This document shows positions 31,684 to 40,945 of a stretch of DNA of 64,000 nt, in pieces (position 1 is the first letter of the stretch; every line of letters begins with the position of its first letter). Where the stretch lies: positions 6,468,228 through 6,532,227 of the forward strand of contig NZ_CP150484.1 in the NCBI RefSeq assembly GCF_037997115.1, given 5' to 3'. The notes under the pieces were generated by a model. That model ran no database searches and was not told where the DNA came from. It saw only the letters and a list, made by a program, of their open reading frames with translations. A program made the translations under genes and the position numbers. The stretch is from Amycolatopsis coloradensis. GTDB taxonomy: Bacteria; Actinomycetota; Actinomycetes; Mycobacteriales; Pseudonocardiaceae.

Positions 31684-32266
31684 GATCGCCTCCGTGGGGA
31701 GTGGCTGTGCGGGGTGCAGGGGATCTCGCCGTCGGCGGTGCGGACGAAGTGCCCGTCGACGGTCCAGCCCGCCTTCGAACACGACCGTCCGATGTGGACG
31801 GAGATCGAGCACGGCCCCGACGAGCCGGGCACCAAGAATCGACCTACCCACAGGAAGCCTCCGACACACGGAAGAGTGACTTGGTTACCGGGCGTACTTA
31901 AACGCAGGCGAGGCTTCCCGTCAATACTCGACGGTAGGGTTTCCGGTCACAGGAACCGGATGGCGGAACGCCGACCTGCGAAACGCGAAGACCTTCGCGA
32001 AAATTTAGCGTTCCGAATAAATCGCAGACCGCTGAGCGGCTTGGTTTTCCCGCAGTGGCAAGGAAGAACGGTCAACGGCCGGGCGACCCAACAGCCGATA
32101 CGCCATCCGGCCTGTTACCCGGAGTCCACCATTCCGCTTTCATCGGACCACCGGGAATAGTGGTCCGCACCTATTTCCGGAAATCGACGGTGATTCCCCC
32201 TATCGTCGGTAGCACGCCGATGACGGACTCGGTATCACGCGCGTTCACGAAGAAACATGAAAGGAC
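31684..32266 (-). promoter_or_regulatory. Leader and promoter region of the PKS-remnant operon
   Basis: This 583-base gap is noticeably less GC-rich than its surroundings between about 31880 and 32260. On the minus strand TTGACG (31924-31919), 18 bases, then TAAGTA (31900-31895) resembles a vegetative promoter, giving a leader of about 200 bases before GTG 31683. I see no convincing gene in the gap. Confidence 0.4.
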
Positions 32267-33172
32267 TCAGCGGGTATTCGCATTCCGGACCGCGATGCTC
32301 AGCAGTTCCGCGGCCGGACCGGCGAGCCGCCGTCCGGCCGGCCACACCGCGCGCAGTTCCCGGCCGAAGTCGACGCCGTCCACCGCGACCGGGACGAGCC
32401 TGCGGTCGGCGACGTCCCGGGTGATGGCGAGTTCGCTGATCACCGCCGGTCCGGCGCCCGCGATCACGGCGTTGCGGACGGCGGAGGCGGAACCCAGTTC
32501 CAGCAACGGTTTCGCCGGTCCGACCCCGGCCTTGCGCAATGCCGCGTCCACGGTCTCCCTGGTCCCGGACCCCGGTTCGCGGACCACGAGCGGCGTGATC
32601 GCCAATTCGGCCGCCGTGAGGGGGCGGCGTTTGCGCGCCCACGGATGGCTCGCGGGTACGACGAGGACCAGCCGGTCGGTGGCCACCCGCCGGGACGAAA
32701 GGCCGGGCAGCGAACCGGGCGACTCGACGAACCCGAGATCGACCTTGCCTTCCCTGGCCATTTCGGCGGCCTGGTCCGAGTTGGTGACCTCCAGCCCGAG
32801 ATACAGCCCGGGGTCGCCGCGTTTGAGTTCGCCGATCCAGCCGGGCACCAGGTACTCGGCCAGTGTCATGCTCGCGGCGACCCGCAGATGTGCCTCGTGC
32901 TGGGTGCGCAGCGCTTCGGCGCCGTCGAGCAGGCCGTCGAGTTCGGACAGCACGCGATGCGCCCAGCCCGCGATCACCCGGCCGTCGGGGGTGAGCGCGG
33001 AACCACGCCGCGTGCGGTCGACCAGCACCAGCCCCAGCCTCCGCTCAACTGTGGACAGTCGTTTGCTGGCCGACGGCTGTGCGATCCCGAGGCTGGCCGC
33101 GGCCTGTCCGATACTGCCGAGCTCGTCCACGAGCACCAGCAGGCGCAGGGAGTCCAGATCGGGAGTGGTCAT
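32267..33172 (-). CDS. LysR-family regulator of the adjacent YeiH-type transporter
   Basis: This 301-residue regulator has an N-terminal winged helix (LDSLRLLVLVDELGSIGQAAASLGIAQPSASKRL) and a periplasmic-binding-like effector domain. It is divergent from the YeiH/UPF0324 gene with 71 bases between starts, the same arrangement as yeiE-yeiH in E. coli, where the LysR protein responds to sulfite-related signals. It most likely controls that gene and itself from the shared region. Ligand identity is inferred from the neighbour only. Confidence 0.92.
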   Translation of the reverse strand: MTTPDLDSLRLLVLVDELGSIGQAAASLGIAQPSASKRLSTVERRLGLVLVDRTRRGSALTPDGRVIAGWAHRVLSELDGLLDGAEALRTQHEAHLRVAASMTLAEYLVPGWIGELKRGDPGLYLGLEVTNSDQAAEMAREGKVDLGFVESPGSLPGLSSRRVATDRLVLVVPASHPWARKRRPLTAAELAITPLVVREPGSGTRETVDAALRKAGVGPAKPLLELGSASAVRNAVIAGAGPAVISELAITRDVADRRLVPVAVDGVDFGRELRAVWPAGRRLAGPAAELLSIAVRNANTR

Positions 33173-33243
33173 AGCTCAAGTGTATGACCTACCCCTGGTA
33201 TTCCCGGCTACCGAGGCCGGCCCGTCCGGGCGAGGCTCGAACC

Positions 33244-34233
33244 ATGAGCACCACGCACGCGAGACCGACGAAGCCCTACCTGACCGCGTTCGCGATCACC
33301 GGCGCCGGAGTGGCCGCCGCGTACCTGGTCGGCACCGCTTTCCCGGTCATCAGCGCGCTCACCATCGCCGTCGTGCTCGGCATCGTCACCGGATCGCTGC
33401 CTTCGCTGTCCGACGGGACCCGGAAAGCCATCGCCGGAATCACCAAGAAGCTGCTCCGCGCCGGTGTCGTGCTGCTCGGTCTGCAACTCTCGCTCCCGGC
33501 CGTCCTGGCGCTGGGCCCCGGGACCCTGGTCGCCGTCGTGCTCACCGTCGGGATCACGTTTCTCGGCACGATCGGTCTCGGCAGGCTCCTCGGCGTGCCC
33601 CGCGGCCTGGGGATCCTGGTCGCGACCGGGTTCTCGATCTGCGGCGCGTCCGCCATCGCCGCCATGGAAGGCGTCGTGAAACGCGAGGACTCCGACGTCG
33701 CGACCGCGGTCGCCCTGGTCACCTTCTACGGCGGGCTCGCCATCGCCGCGGTCCCGCTGATCGGTGGCTGGCTGCGGCTCGACGCGGCCCGGATCGGCGA
33801 GTGGGCGGGCCTCAGCGTGCACGAAGTCGCGCAGGTCGTCGCCGCGGCCACCCCCGCCGGGAGCGCCGCCATCGCGGTCGCCATCGTGATCAAGCTCAGC
33901 CGGGTGGTCCTGCTGGCCCCGATGGTCGCCGCGGTCGGCGTGCACGAGCGGCACCGGCCCGTCGACGGCAAGCGGCCGCCGCTGGTCCCGCTGTTCGTTC
34001 TCGGCTTCCTGGCCATGGCCGCCCTGCGCAGCACCGGGATCGTGCCGGGTGTCGTGCTCGACGTCGCCAAGGTCGCCTGCACCCTGCTGCTGGCCGGGGC
34101 GCTGTTCGGGCTGGGCTGCGCGGTGCGGATCGGCAAACTCGTCCGCACCGGGGGCCGAGCCCTGCTGCTCGGCCTGCTCTCGACCCTGCTGGTCGGGACC
34201 ACCGCGCTGGTCACACTGGCCGTGCTCGGCTGA
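33244..34233 (+). CDS. YeiH/UPF0324 family putative sulfate or sulfite exporter
   Basis: This 329-residue membrane protein has about ten hydrophobic segments and typical family blocks: LRAGVVLLGLQLSLPAVL, TGFSICGASAIAAMEGV and LSVHEVAQVVAAATPAGSAA. The family is annotated as putative sulfate exporters, with some evidence for sulfite or sulfonate links. An in-frame start at 33184 exists, but ATG 33244 gives the usual N-terminus. The 3' end overlaps the convergent MFS gene by 23 bases. Confidence 0.9.
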   Translation: MSTTHARPTKPYLTAFAITGAGVAAAYLVGTAFPVISALTIAVVLGIVTGSLPSLSDGTRKAIAGITKKLLRAGVVLLGLQLSLPAVLALGPGTLVAVVLTVGITFLGTIGLGRLLGVPRGLGILVATGFSICGASAIAAMEGVVKREDSDVATAVALVTFYGGLAIAAVPLIGGWLRLDAARIGEWAGLSVHEVAQVVAAATPAGSAAIAVAIVIKLSRVVLLAPMVAAVGVHERHRPVDGKRPPLVPLFVLGFLAMAALRSTGIVPGVVLDVAKVACTLLLAGALFGLGCAVRIGKLVRTGGRALLLGLLSTLLVGTTALVTLAVLG

Positions 34234-35386
34234 GGACGGCGGCCGCGAGCAGCGCGACCACGCCTCCGGTGACCATCACGGCCGGGACGGAGACCGCGTC
34301 GACGACCAGCCCGCCGAGCAGCGCGCCCGCCGAAAGGGTCGCTTGGAACGACGAGGTGAACAGCACCGACGCCGCTTCGGGCGTGTGCGGTGCCGCCCTC
34401 CCGAACCACGTTCCCGAGCAGACCGGGACGGCACCGTAGGCGAAACCCCAGAGCACCAGCAGCGCGAGCGCGCCCGCTTTCGTGTCGCCGATGAACGGCA
34501 ACGCGCAGGTCACGACGCCTATCGAGACCGCCGCGGCGAGGAAGGTCAGCCGGAGATCGCGGGCGATCGCCGCGCCGGCCACGAAATTGCCGGCGATCCC
34601 GGCGGTGCCGTAGACGAACAGGAAGACGGTGAGCAGCTCCGGGCTCACGTGCGTCACCTGGCGCAGGAGCGGCGTGACGTAGGTGTAGGTCCCGAAGTGG
34701 GCGAGCACGGTCAGCACCGTGACGAGCAGGCCGAGCCGGGTCGCGCGCTCGCGGGTCATCCCCCGCAGGACGCCGAGCCGGGTCGCGTCCACCGACGGCA
34801 GTGGAGGCAACGCCAGCGCCAGCGCGGCGAGGACGCCGATCGTGAAGACCGCCATCACCGCGAAAGCCGCTCGCCAGCCGAAAAGTTCGCCGAGGAACGT
34901 TCCCGCCGGAACGCCGAGAACCGAGCCGAGCGGGACGGCGGAGAAGATCACCGCGGTCGCCCTGCCCGCGCGCCCGGGGCCGATGAGCCGTGCGGCGAGA
35001 CCGGAACCGATCGCCCAGAAAGCGCCGATCACCAGCCCGACCAGGACTCGCGACAGCAGCATCGCCCAGTAGGCCTGCGCGGTCGCCGCGAGGACGTCGG
35101 CCAAGGCCAGGACCACCATCAGCGCGCACAGCAGGATCCGGCGGTCGAGCCGTCCGGCGGCGACGGTGACGGCCGGGGCCGCGAGCGCGGCGAGGAAACC
35201 GGGCAGGGTCATGGTCAGGCCCGCCGTCCCCGGGGTGATCCGGAAGTCCTCGCCGATCGGGGTCAGGAGGCCGATCGGCAGGATCTCCGTGGTGACGAGG
35301 GAAAAGATCCCGAGCGTCACCGCGAGGACGGCGAGCCATCCCTTCAGCGGGGTCCGCGCGGAGGTGTCGAGGGTCGAAGCGGTCAT
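34211..35386 (-). CDS. MFS transporter, AraJ/PbuE-like drug or metabolite exporter
   Basis: This 391-residue, 12-segment MFS protein has LVTTEILPIGLLTPIGEDF in segment 1 and loop motif AGRLDRRILL, typical of DHA1 exporters in the AraJ/Cmr group. It may expel sugars, purines or drugs. ATG 35386 is used; the frame extends far upstream only as an uninterrupted GC-rich shadow. The next gene on the strand (EamA) ends 56 bases upstream, so the two exporters might share a transcript. Confidence 0.9.
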   Translation of the reverse strand: MTASTLDTSARTPLKGWLAVLAVTLGIFSLVTTEILPIGLLTPIGEDFRITPGTAGLTMTLPGFLAALAAPAVTVAAGRLDRRILLCALMVVLALADVLAATAQAYWAMLLSRVLVGLVIGAFWAIGSGLAARLIGPGRAGRATAVIFSAVPLGSVLGVPAGTFLGELFGWRAAFAVMAVFTIGVLAALALALPPLPSVDATRLGVLRGMTRERATRLGLLVTVLTVLAHFGTYTYVTPLLRQVTHVSPELLTVFLFVYGTAGIAGNFVAGAAIARDLRLTFLAAAVSIGVVTCALPFIGDTKAGALALLVLWGFAYGAVPVCSGTWFGRAAPHTPEAASVLFTSSFQATLSAGALLGGLVVDAVSVPAVMVTGGVVALLAAAVLSRARPV

Positions 35387-35442
35387 GTGCTTCAGCCCAT
35401 CACCACGCGGGCACCGCGGTCTGGCGGATTCGCGACGTTGAT

Positions 35443-36339
35443 CTAGGTCCGCGACCGCTGGGTCACGACGATGCAGGCGACGACGATCAGCGCGGTCACC
35501 GGCGCGGCGGCCGGGAGGTGCTCGCCGAGCAGCAGGACCGCCCAGACCAGGGTCAGCAGCGGCTGGGCGAGCTGCAACTGGCTCGCCCGCGCGACACCGA
35601 TCTCGGCCATTCCCCGGTACCAGGCGAAAAACCCGCCGAACTGCGAAATGAGCGCGATGTACAGCAGGCCGACGATGCCCTCGCCGGTGACGTGCGGCGG
35701 TTCGGTCGCGAGTCCGAAGACGGCGAACGCGCCGGTGACCGGCAACGCCATCACCAGCGCCCACGCGATCACGTGCCAGCCCGCCATCTCCCTGGCCAGC
35801 CTGCCGCCCTCGGCGTACCCGAACGCGCACAGCACGAGCGCGCCGAACAGGAACAGGTCCGCTGTGGACAGTCCGCCGCCGCTCTGCGCGACGGTGAACA
35901 CGACGACCGCGCTCGCACCGACCGCCGCGGCGAGCCAGAACCGGCGGGACGGCCGGTTCCCGGTCAGCTTCGAGGAGATGACGGCGGTGGCCAGCGGCAG
36001 CAGCCCGATCACCACCGCGGAATGCGCGGTCGACGACGTCTTCAGCGCGAGCGTGGTGAGGATCGGGAACGCGAGGACACAACCGAGGGAGACCACGGCC
36101 AGGCCCCGCCACTGGTCGCGCCTCGGCAGCGGGACCCGGAAGACACGAAGACAAGTGCCGGCGACCAGCGCGGCCAGGACGCTTCGCAGCCCGGTGGCGG
36201 TCCACGGGTCGAAACCCTTGAGCGCCCATACGGTGGCGGGGAACGTGAACGAGAAGGCGAGGACACCCAGCGCCGCCAGCACGGTCCCGGAGCGGACCGC
36301 TACTGCCCGATCCGCGATAGCGCTATCATCCAGTCTCAT
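35443..36339 (-). CDS. EamA/DMT-family exporter
   Basis: This protein of up to 298 residues has ten membrane segments in two EamA repeats (first repeat ends with LLPLATAVIS; second has LYIALISQFGGFFAWYRGMAEIGVARASQLQLAQPLL). Such carriers export amino acids or metabolites. The annotated ATG 36339 overlaps the divergent regulator's ATG, and codons 5-8 contain a palindrome that looks like an operator. A shorter start at GTG 36282, just before the first membrane segment, is therefore plausible. It is probably controlled by the MocR-type neighbour. Confidence 0.88.
   Translation of the reverse strand: MRLDDSAIADRAVAVRSGTVLAALGVLAFSFTFPATVWALKGFDPWTATGLRSVLAALVAGTCLRVFRVPLPRRDQWRGLAVVSLGCVLAFPILTTLALKTSSTAHSAVVIGLLPLATAVISSKLTGNRPSRRFWLAAAVGASAVVVFTVAQSGGGLSTADLFLFGALVLCAFGYAEGGRLAREMAGWHVIAWALVMALPVTGAFAVFGLATEPPHVTGEGIVGLLYIALISQFGGFFAWYRGMAEIGVARASQLQLAQPLLTLVWAVLLLGEHLPAAAPVTALIVVACIVVTQRSRT
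36316..36327. promoter_or_regulatory. Palindrome GATAGCGCTATC at the EamA/MocR divergent start
   Basis: This perfect 12-bp palindrome lies ten bases from the regulator ATG (36338) and within the first codons of EamA as annotated. It is the best candidate operator for the MocR-type regulator. If it is an operator, one of the two start codons has to be revised. Confidence 0.5.
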
Positions 36340-37762
36340 GTCCGATGGTAGCAGCGTCACCAGCCTGGTCACACAGCTGAGGTCCGGCCTGGAGCGCTAT
36401 CCGGTCGATGGAAAGCTCCCGTCCAGCCGGGAGCTGGTCCGGCAGCTGAAGGTGAGCCCGGTGACGGTGTCGCGGGCCATCGCCGCGCTGGCCGCCGAAG
36501 GACTGGTGATCACCCGACCCGGCGCCGGCGTCTTCCGGGCCCCGCCGCCCCGCGAACGGGCGGTGACCGGTGACGTGTCATGGCAGGAGGTGGCGCTGAG
36601 TTCCCAGTCCGGCACCCGCGCGATCGACGCGACCGGCGTGCTCACCGCGCTGAGCGACCCGCCGTCGGGCGTCATCGACCTCAACGGCGGCTACACGCAT
36701 CCCAGCCTCCAGCCGGAACGCGAACTCGCGGCGGCGTCGGCCCGCGCCGGACGCCGCCCCGGCGCGTGGACACGGCCGCCGATCTGCGGCCTGCCCGAAC
36801 TGCGGGCCTGGTTCGCCCGCGACATCGGCAGCCCGGTGAACGTCGAGAACGTGCTGATCACCTCGGGCGGGCAGAGCGCGCTGACCACGGCGTTGCGCGC
36901 GCTCGGTGCTCCCGGCGCGCCGGTACTGGTGGAATCCCCGACGTACCCGGGGATGCTCGCCATCGCGCGGGCGTCGGGGCTGCGGCCGGTCCCGGTGCCG
37001 ATCGACCGCGACGGCGTCCGGCCCGGACTGCTCGCGGACGCCTTCCGCGACACGGGCGCCCGGTTGTTCGTCTGCCAGCCCGCGTTCCAGAACCCGACCG
37101 GCGCGGTGCTGTGCGCCGAACGCCGGGCCGAGGTCCTGCGGATCGCCCGTGACGCGGGCGCTTTCGTCATCGAGGACGATTTCGCCCGCCTGATGGCGCA
37201 TCCCGGCAGCCCGGCTCCCCCGCCGCCGCTCGTGGCCGACGACCCCGACGGCGTCGTGGTGCACATCCGCTCGCTCACGAAACCGGCGTCACCGAGCCTG
37301 CGGATCAGCGCGCTGGCCGCGCGTGGCCCGGCGCTGGAACGCCTGCGCGGACTTCACGCCGTCGAAAGCTTCTTCGTGCCGCGTCCGCTGCAGGAGACCG
37401 CGCTCGAACTGGTGAGTTCTCCCGCCTGGGGCCGCCACCTGCGAAGCCTCGCGGCCTCGTTGCGGGAACGCCGCGACGTCGCCGTCTCGGCACTGCGGGA
37501 GTTCCTGCCCACCTGGGCCGCCGTCACGGTCCCGACCGGGGGTTATCACCTGTGGCAGCCGCTGCCCGGCTTCGTCGACGAAGTAGCGCTGACCAGCGCC
37601 GCTTTCCGCGCCGGAGTAGCGGTCACCCCCGGCAGGATGTACTTCGCGGCCGAGGCACCGGGGCCCTATCTGCGCCTGAGCTACGTCAGCGCCGCGACCG
37701 GCGCGCAGCTGCGGGACGGCGTCCAGCGCCTTTCCCAGGCGTACCAGGAGATCCCCGGCTGA
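36338..37762 (+). CDS. MocR-type GntR/aminotransferase-like regulator
   Basis: This 474-residue protein fuses an N-terminal GntR winged helix (LPSSRELVRQLKVSPVTVSRAIAALAAEGLVITRPGAGVF) to a fold-type I aminotransferase domain (residues ~115-470) with TSGGQSALTTAL, NPTGAVL and RSLTKPASPSLRISA, where the Lys is the expected PLP anchor. MocR proteins use PLP-bound ligands to regulate nearby transport or vitamin genes. The divergent EamA exporter is the obvious target. Start codons of the two genes overlap as CATG. No ribosome binding site is visible, so it may be leaderless. Confidence 0.92.
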   Translation: MSDGSSVTSLVTQLRSGLERYPVDGKLPSSRELVRQLKVSPVTVSRAIAALAAEGLVITRPGAGVFRAPPPRERAVTGDVSWQEVALSSQSGTRAIDATGVLTALSDPPSGVIDLNGGYTHPSLQPERELAAASARAGRRPGAWTRPPICGLPELRAWFARDIGSPVNVENVLITSGGQSALTTALRALGAPGAPVLVESPTYPGMLAIARASGLRPVPVPIDRDGVRPGLLADAFRDTGARLFVCQPAFQNPTGAVLCAERRAEVLRIARDAGAFVIEDDFARLMAHPGSPAPPPPLVADDPDGVVVHIRSLTKPASPSLRISALAARGPALERLRGLHAVESFFVPRPLQETALELVSSPAWGRHLRSLAASLRERRDVAVSALREFLPTWAAVTVPTGGYHLWQPLPGFVDEVALTSAAFRAGVAVTPGRMYFAAEAPGPYLRLSYVSAATGAQLRDGVQRLSQAYQEIPG

Positions 37763-37799
37763 CGTCTCGTACGATCGCGCACGGAGGCGACGAAAAGGC

Positions 37800-38495
37800 A
37801 TGACACAGTCGGCAGCGGCGCACGATCCACCTGGCAGGCTCTGGGAGCTGCTCGACGACGGCCAGCGCAAGGCGCTGCGTGCCGAGGCCGAACTGCGCCG
37901 GTACCCGGCGGGCACGGTGATCATCCGCGAGGGCGACCGGTCGGACTGGGTGCTGATCCTGATGACCGGGCGGGTCAAGATCACCTCGGTGTCCACCGGC
38001 GGTTACGACGCCGTGCTGGCCGTCCGCGATCCGGGCGACATCATCGGCGAGATGGCGTCGATGGACGGCAGCCTGCGCTCGGCCACGGCGATCGCCGTCG
38101 AGCCGGTGACCGGCCTGTGGCTGTCCTCGCGCGCGTTCAACGCCGTGCTCCGCGAGCATCCCGGCATCTCGGTGGTCCTGCTCCGGATCATCACCTCCCG
38201 CCTGCGCTACGCCAACTCGCGCCGCACCGAATTCGGGGACAGCACCGCCGCCGAACGGATCGCCGCGATCCTCGTCGACCTCGCCGAGCGGTACGGCGTG
38301 CCCGTCGCCGACGGCACCCTGATCGCCCTGCGGATCAGCCAGCGCGACCTGGCCGGGCTCGCGTCCGCGTCGCGGGAAGCCGTCGCGCGGACCCTGCGGA
38401 CCCTGCGCGCCGACGGGTTGCTCAGCACCGGCCGTCAGCGGCTGGTCGTGCGGAGCGTGGACGATCTCAGACAGCTGGCACCCGACGACCGCTGA
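37800..38495 (+). CDS. Crp/Fnr-family transcriptional regulator
   Basis: This 231-residue regulator has a cyclic-nucleotide-binding-like beta barrel (residues ~15-125, GTVIIREGDRSDWVLILMTGRVKI, DPGDIIGEMASMDG) and a C-terminal winged helix (ISQRDLAGLASASREAVARTLRTLRADGLL). No Fnr-type Cys cluster is present, so oxygen sensing by an Fe-S cluster is unlikely. It lies 37 bases after the MocR gene on the same strand. Its 3' end overlaps the convergent gene at 38467 by 29 bases. Confidence 0.92.
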   Translation: MTQSAAAHDPPGRLWELLDDGQRKALRAEAELRRYPAGTVIIREGDRSDWVLILMTGRVKITSVSTGGYDAVLAVRDPGDIIGEMASMDGSLRSATAIAVEPVTGLWLSSRAFNAVLREHPGISVVLLRIITSRLRYANSRRTEFGDSTAAERIAAILVDLAERYGVPVADGTLIALRISQRDLAGLASASREAVARTLRTLRADGLLSTGRQRLVVRSVDDLRQLAPDDR

Positions 38496-39027
38496 GCCGC
38501 CACGGCAGGCCGAAGTGCCGTTCCACGCGCGCTCCGGTCGCCAGGAACAGTTTCCGCACGCGTGGCTCGTCCTCCGGATCGAAGTCCGGCGTGGTCTCGA
38601 TCAGCGTCGCGAGTTCGCGGACGAGCCCGGCCGCGGACTTCCCCGGCACGAGCAGCACCCGCACCGGCGCGAGGCTCCGCACGGCCGGGGGCGGCGCGAC
38701 GAGGTCGACCCGCGCACGGGCCAGGCCGGTCAGCCTCAGCAGCCGGAGAACGGCGCCCGCCACCGCCCAGGCCACCAGTTCCGCCACGAGGACCGGCGAC
38801 AGGATCAGCGCCAGCCCGGCAGCCTGCCCGACGGCGATCCCCAGCATCAACCAGTCCTCGAAGCCCAGGCGTTCTTCCTCCGCGGACCTGCCGCGGTGCC
38901 GGGTGAACGACACTTCCCGGTAGCGCTCGCTTTCGGTGACGATCGCGAGCGGGCGGATCCGGCGCAGCCAGGGCGCGAACCGGCGCACGATCAGCCATTC
39001 CCCGCCTTCGGCATCGGTCACTCGCAT
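38467..39027 (-). CDS. Membrane-associated protein of unknown function
   Basis: This 186-residue protein starts at ATG 39027 after GAGGGGGAA. It has a basic N-terminal half (WLIVRRFAPWLRRIRP, REVSFTRHRGRS), a hydrophobic stretch at ~65-100 that could span the membrane twice, and a soluble C-terminal part with AAGLVRELATLIETTPDFDPEDEPRVRKLF. I recognise no domain. The 39028-39326 gap upstream holds a second strong ribosome binding site (GGAAGGGAGG) before ATG 39193 in another frame, which does not lead to a recognisable protein. Confidence 0.6.
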   Translation of the reverse strand: MRVTDAEGGEWLIVRRFAPWLRRIRPLAIVTESERYREVSFTRHRGRSAEEERLGFEDWLMLGIAVGQAAGLALILSPVLVAELVAWAVAGAVLRLLRLTGLARARVDLVAPPPAVRSLAPVRVLLVPGKSAAGLVRELATLIETTPDFDPEDEPRVRKLFLATGARVERHFGLPWRLSGRRVPAV

Positions 39028-39326
39028 CGCGTTCCCCCTCATCGGTGTGCAGCTCTCCGACGAAACAGCCGCCGATGCCGTTCCCCCGGGCCGGCAACCG
39101 CCGGTGGGTCCCGCCAACGGCCGGACCCACCGGCGCCACGACGCGAACCGGTGATCGACCGCCCCTCACCCTCTCCGGATCGATCACCGTCATCGGCCCT
39201 CCCTTCCGATCTCACGCCGTGTCCGACGGGAACGAGCTTGGCAGTCATCGTCCCGTCGTTCTGCGTCACCTGACACAAAGCGCGAAACCGGGTTGTACGC
39301 GTCTTGTACGAGCCGGAAGGACTCTG

Positions 39327-40889
39327 ATGCCCCGTCACCTGAACCGCATCCAGGACGGAGTCACTCCCGTGAAGATCTCCCGCGTCGCACAGGGCCTGTT
39401 CGCGGCCCTCGTCGCCACCGCGGCGGTCGGCGCAACCCCGGCCACCTCTCTCGCCGCGCCGGCCACCGGCGACCAGTTCTCGACCGCCGCGGTCGGGAAC
39501 ACGTTGGTGTACAAACAGAAAACAGAAGGTTACGACTGCTTCAGAATCCCCGCTATCGTCAAGGCGAACAACGGCGAACTGCTCGCGTTCGCCGAAGGCC
39601 GCAACGGCGGAGCCAGCTTCTGCAACGACAGCGGCGACATCGATCTCGTCGTGAAACGCTCCACCGACAACGGCAGGACCTGGAGCGCCCCGAAAATCGT
39701 CATCGAAGGTTTCGGTGACACCAAAGGAAACCCGACACCGATCGTGATCCCGTCCACCGGGCGGATCGTGCTGCTCTCGGTGATGGAATGCGTCAAGAAC
39801 CCCGACTGCAACCGGATTCCGCGCGTCTCGATCAGCGACGACCACGGCAAGACGTGGACCGCGCCCAAGGTGCTCACCACGCAGCTCGGGTTCAGCACCG
39901 CGCCCGGCTGGCTCGCGACCGGGCCGTCGCATGGCATCGTACTGACCCGCGGCGCGCACGCCGGCCGGATCGTCGCCGGAATGAGTTACACCTTCGACGG
40001 CAAGAACAGCGGCGCGCTCATCTACAGCGACGACCAGGGCGTCACCTGGAAGCGCGGCGCCACCGACACCCCGGCGTCGACGGCCGGGCTGAACCCGCAG
40101 GAGATCAGCGTCACCGAGCTGCTCGACGGCCGGGTCTACGCCGCGGCGCGCAACCAGGCCAACAACGACAACAAGTGCCTCAGCGGTGGCGCCAAGAACC
40201 GCGCCTACGCCATCAGCTCCGACGGCGGGGCGAGCTTCTCGACCAAGTTCACCTTCGAAGAGGACCTGATCACCCCGGTGGTGCAGGCCTCGACCGCGCG
40301 GATGACCGCCACCGACAAGGCGGGCAAGTACAACCGGATCCTGTTCGCCGCGCCGTCGGTCTGCGACCGCCGCAAGGAACTCGTCGTGCGGTCGTCGTTC
40401 GACGAGGGCGCGAACTGGCAGGGCAACTCCGCCGGAACGCTGGTGTGGAGCGGTGACGCCGCGTATTCCGACATGGTGCAGCTGTCCTCGGGTTCGGTCG
40501 GCGTGCTGTACGAGGCGGGCCCGGCGGGGAACGCCAACGAGACCATCCGCTTCTCGACCGTCACCGAGACGACCCTCGGCGCCCCGGTGTGCGGCGGCGG
40601 ATACGGCGTGATCGACTCGGCGCCGCTGGGGACGGCAGGAACGGTTTACCTGTCCTACAACGCTTCCAACGGGCAGAACTGTGTCAGCACGATGAAGAGC
40701 GAGTCCGCGGGCACCGCGACCGCGACGTCGGCCTACCTCGAGGTGGCGGGGGCGTCCCGGATCACCGACTCCGGGTCGTTCTCGTGGTTCGCCGGTCCGG
40801 TGCGGGCGGCCGCCGCGGGCAAATGCGTGAAGTGGGGCGGTTCCGCGGGCGGGACGTCGTACAACAGCCCGTCGGAACACTGCGGCTGA
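39327..40889 (+). CDS. Secreted exo-alpha-sialidase (GH33-like)
   Basis: This 520-residue protein has a signal peptide (ISRVAQGLFAALVATAAVGATPATSLA) and a six-bladed sialidase fold. The substrate-binding Arg motif is YDCFRIPAIV, and at least five Asp boxes are visible (STDNGRTWSAP, SDDHGKTWTAP, SDDQGVTWKRG, SSDGGASFST, SFDEGANWQG). It should release terminal sialic acids from glycans outside the cell. ATG 39327 has GGAAGG six bases upstream; GTG 39369 would still keep the signal peptide. No sialate uptake or catabolism genes are adjacent, so it may act in nutrient scavenging from host or fungal glycans. Confidence 0.93.
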   Translation: MPRHLNRIQDGVTPVKISRVAQGLFAALVATAAVGATPATSLAAPATGDQFSTAAVGNTLVYKQKTEGYDCFRIPAIVKANNGELLAFAEGRNGGASFCNDSGDIDLVVKRSTDNGRTWSAPKIVIEGFGDTKGNPTPIVIPSTGRIVLLSVMECVKNPDCNRIPRVSISDDHGKTWTAPKVLTTQLGFSTAPGWLATGPSHGIVLTRGAHAGRIVAGMSYTFDGKNSGALIYSDDQGVTWKRGATDTPASTAGLNPQEISVTELLDGRVYAAARNQANNDNKCLSGGAKNRAYAISSDGGASFSTKFTFEEDLITPVVQASTARMTATDKAGKYNRILFAAPSVCDRRKELVVRSSFDEGANWQGNSAGTLVWSGDAAYSDMVQLSSGSVGVLYEAGPAGNANETIRFSTVTETTLGAPVCGGGYGVIDSAPLGTAGTVYLSYNASNGQNCVSTMKSESAGTATATSAYLEVAGASRITDSGSFSWFAGPVRAAAAGKCVKWGGSAGGTSYNSPSEHCG

Positions 40890-40902
40890 CCCCTGGGTCT
40901 CA

Positions 40903-40940
40903 TGAGTGGTAAGGACGGTTCTGACCGTCCTTACCACTCA
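40903..40940. terminator. Perfect 17-bp hairpin of the TGAGTGGTAA family
   Basis: TGAGTGGTAAGGACGGT (40903-40919) pairs perfectly with 40924-40940 around a TCTG loop. It lies between the convergent stops of the sialidase and the DHA2 exporter. The same TGAGTGGTAAGGA core appears at 2630 and 2793-2812. Confidence 0.8.
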
Positions 40941-40945
40941 CGAGG

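Noticed and set aside
38435-39193. Gene starting at ATG 39193 after GGAAGGGAGG
   Set aside because: The ribosome binding site is strong, but the frame runs through the 38467-39027 gene in another frame and gives Arg/Pro/Ala-rich sequence without any motif; a short upstream frame cannot be excluded.
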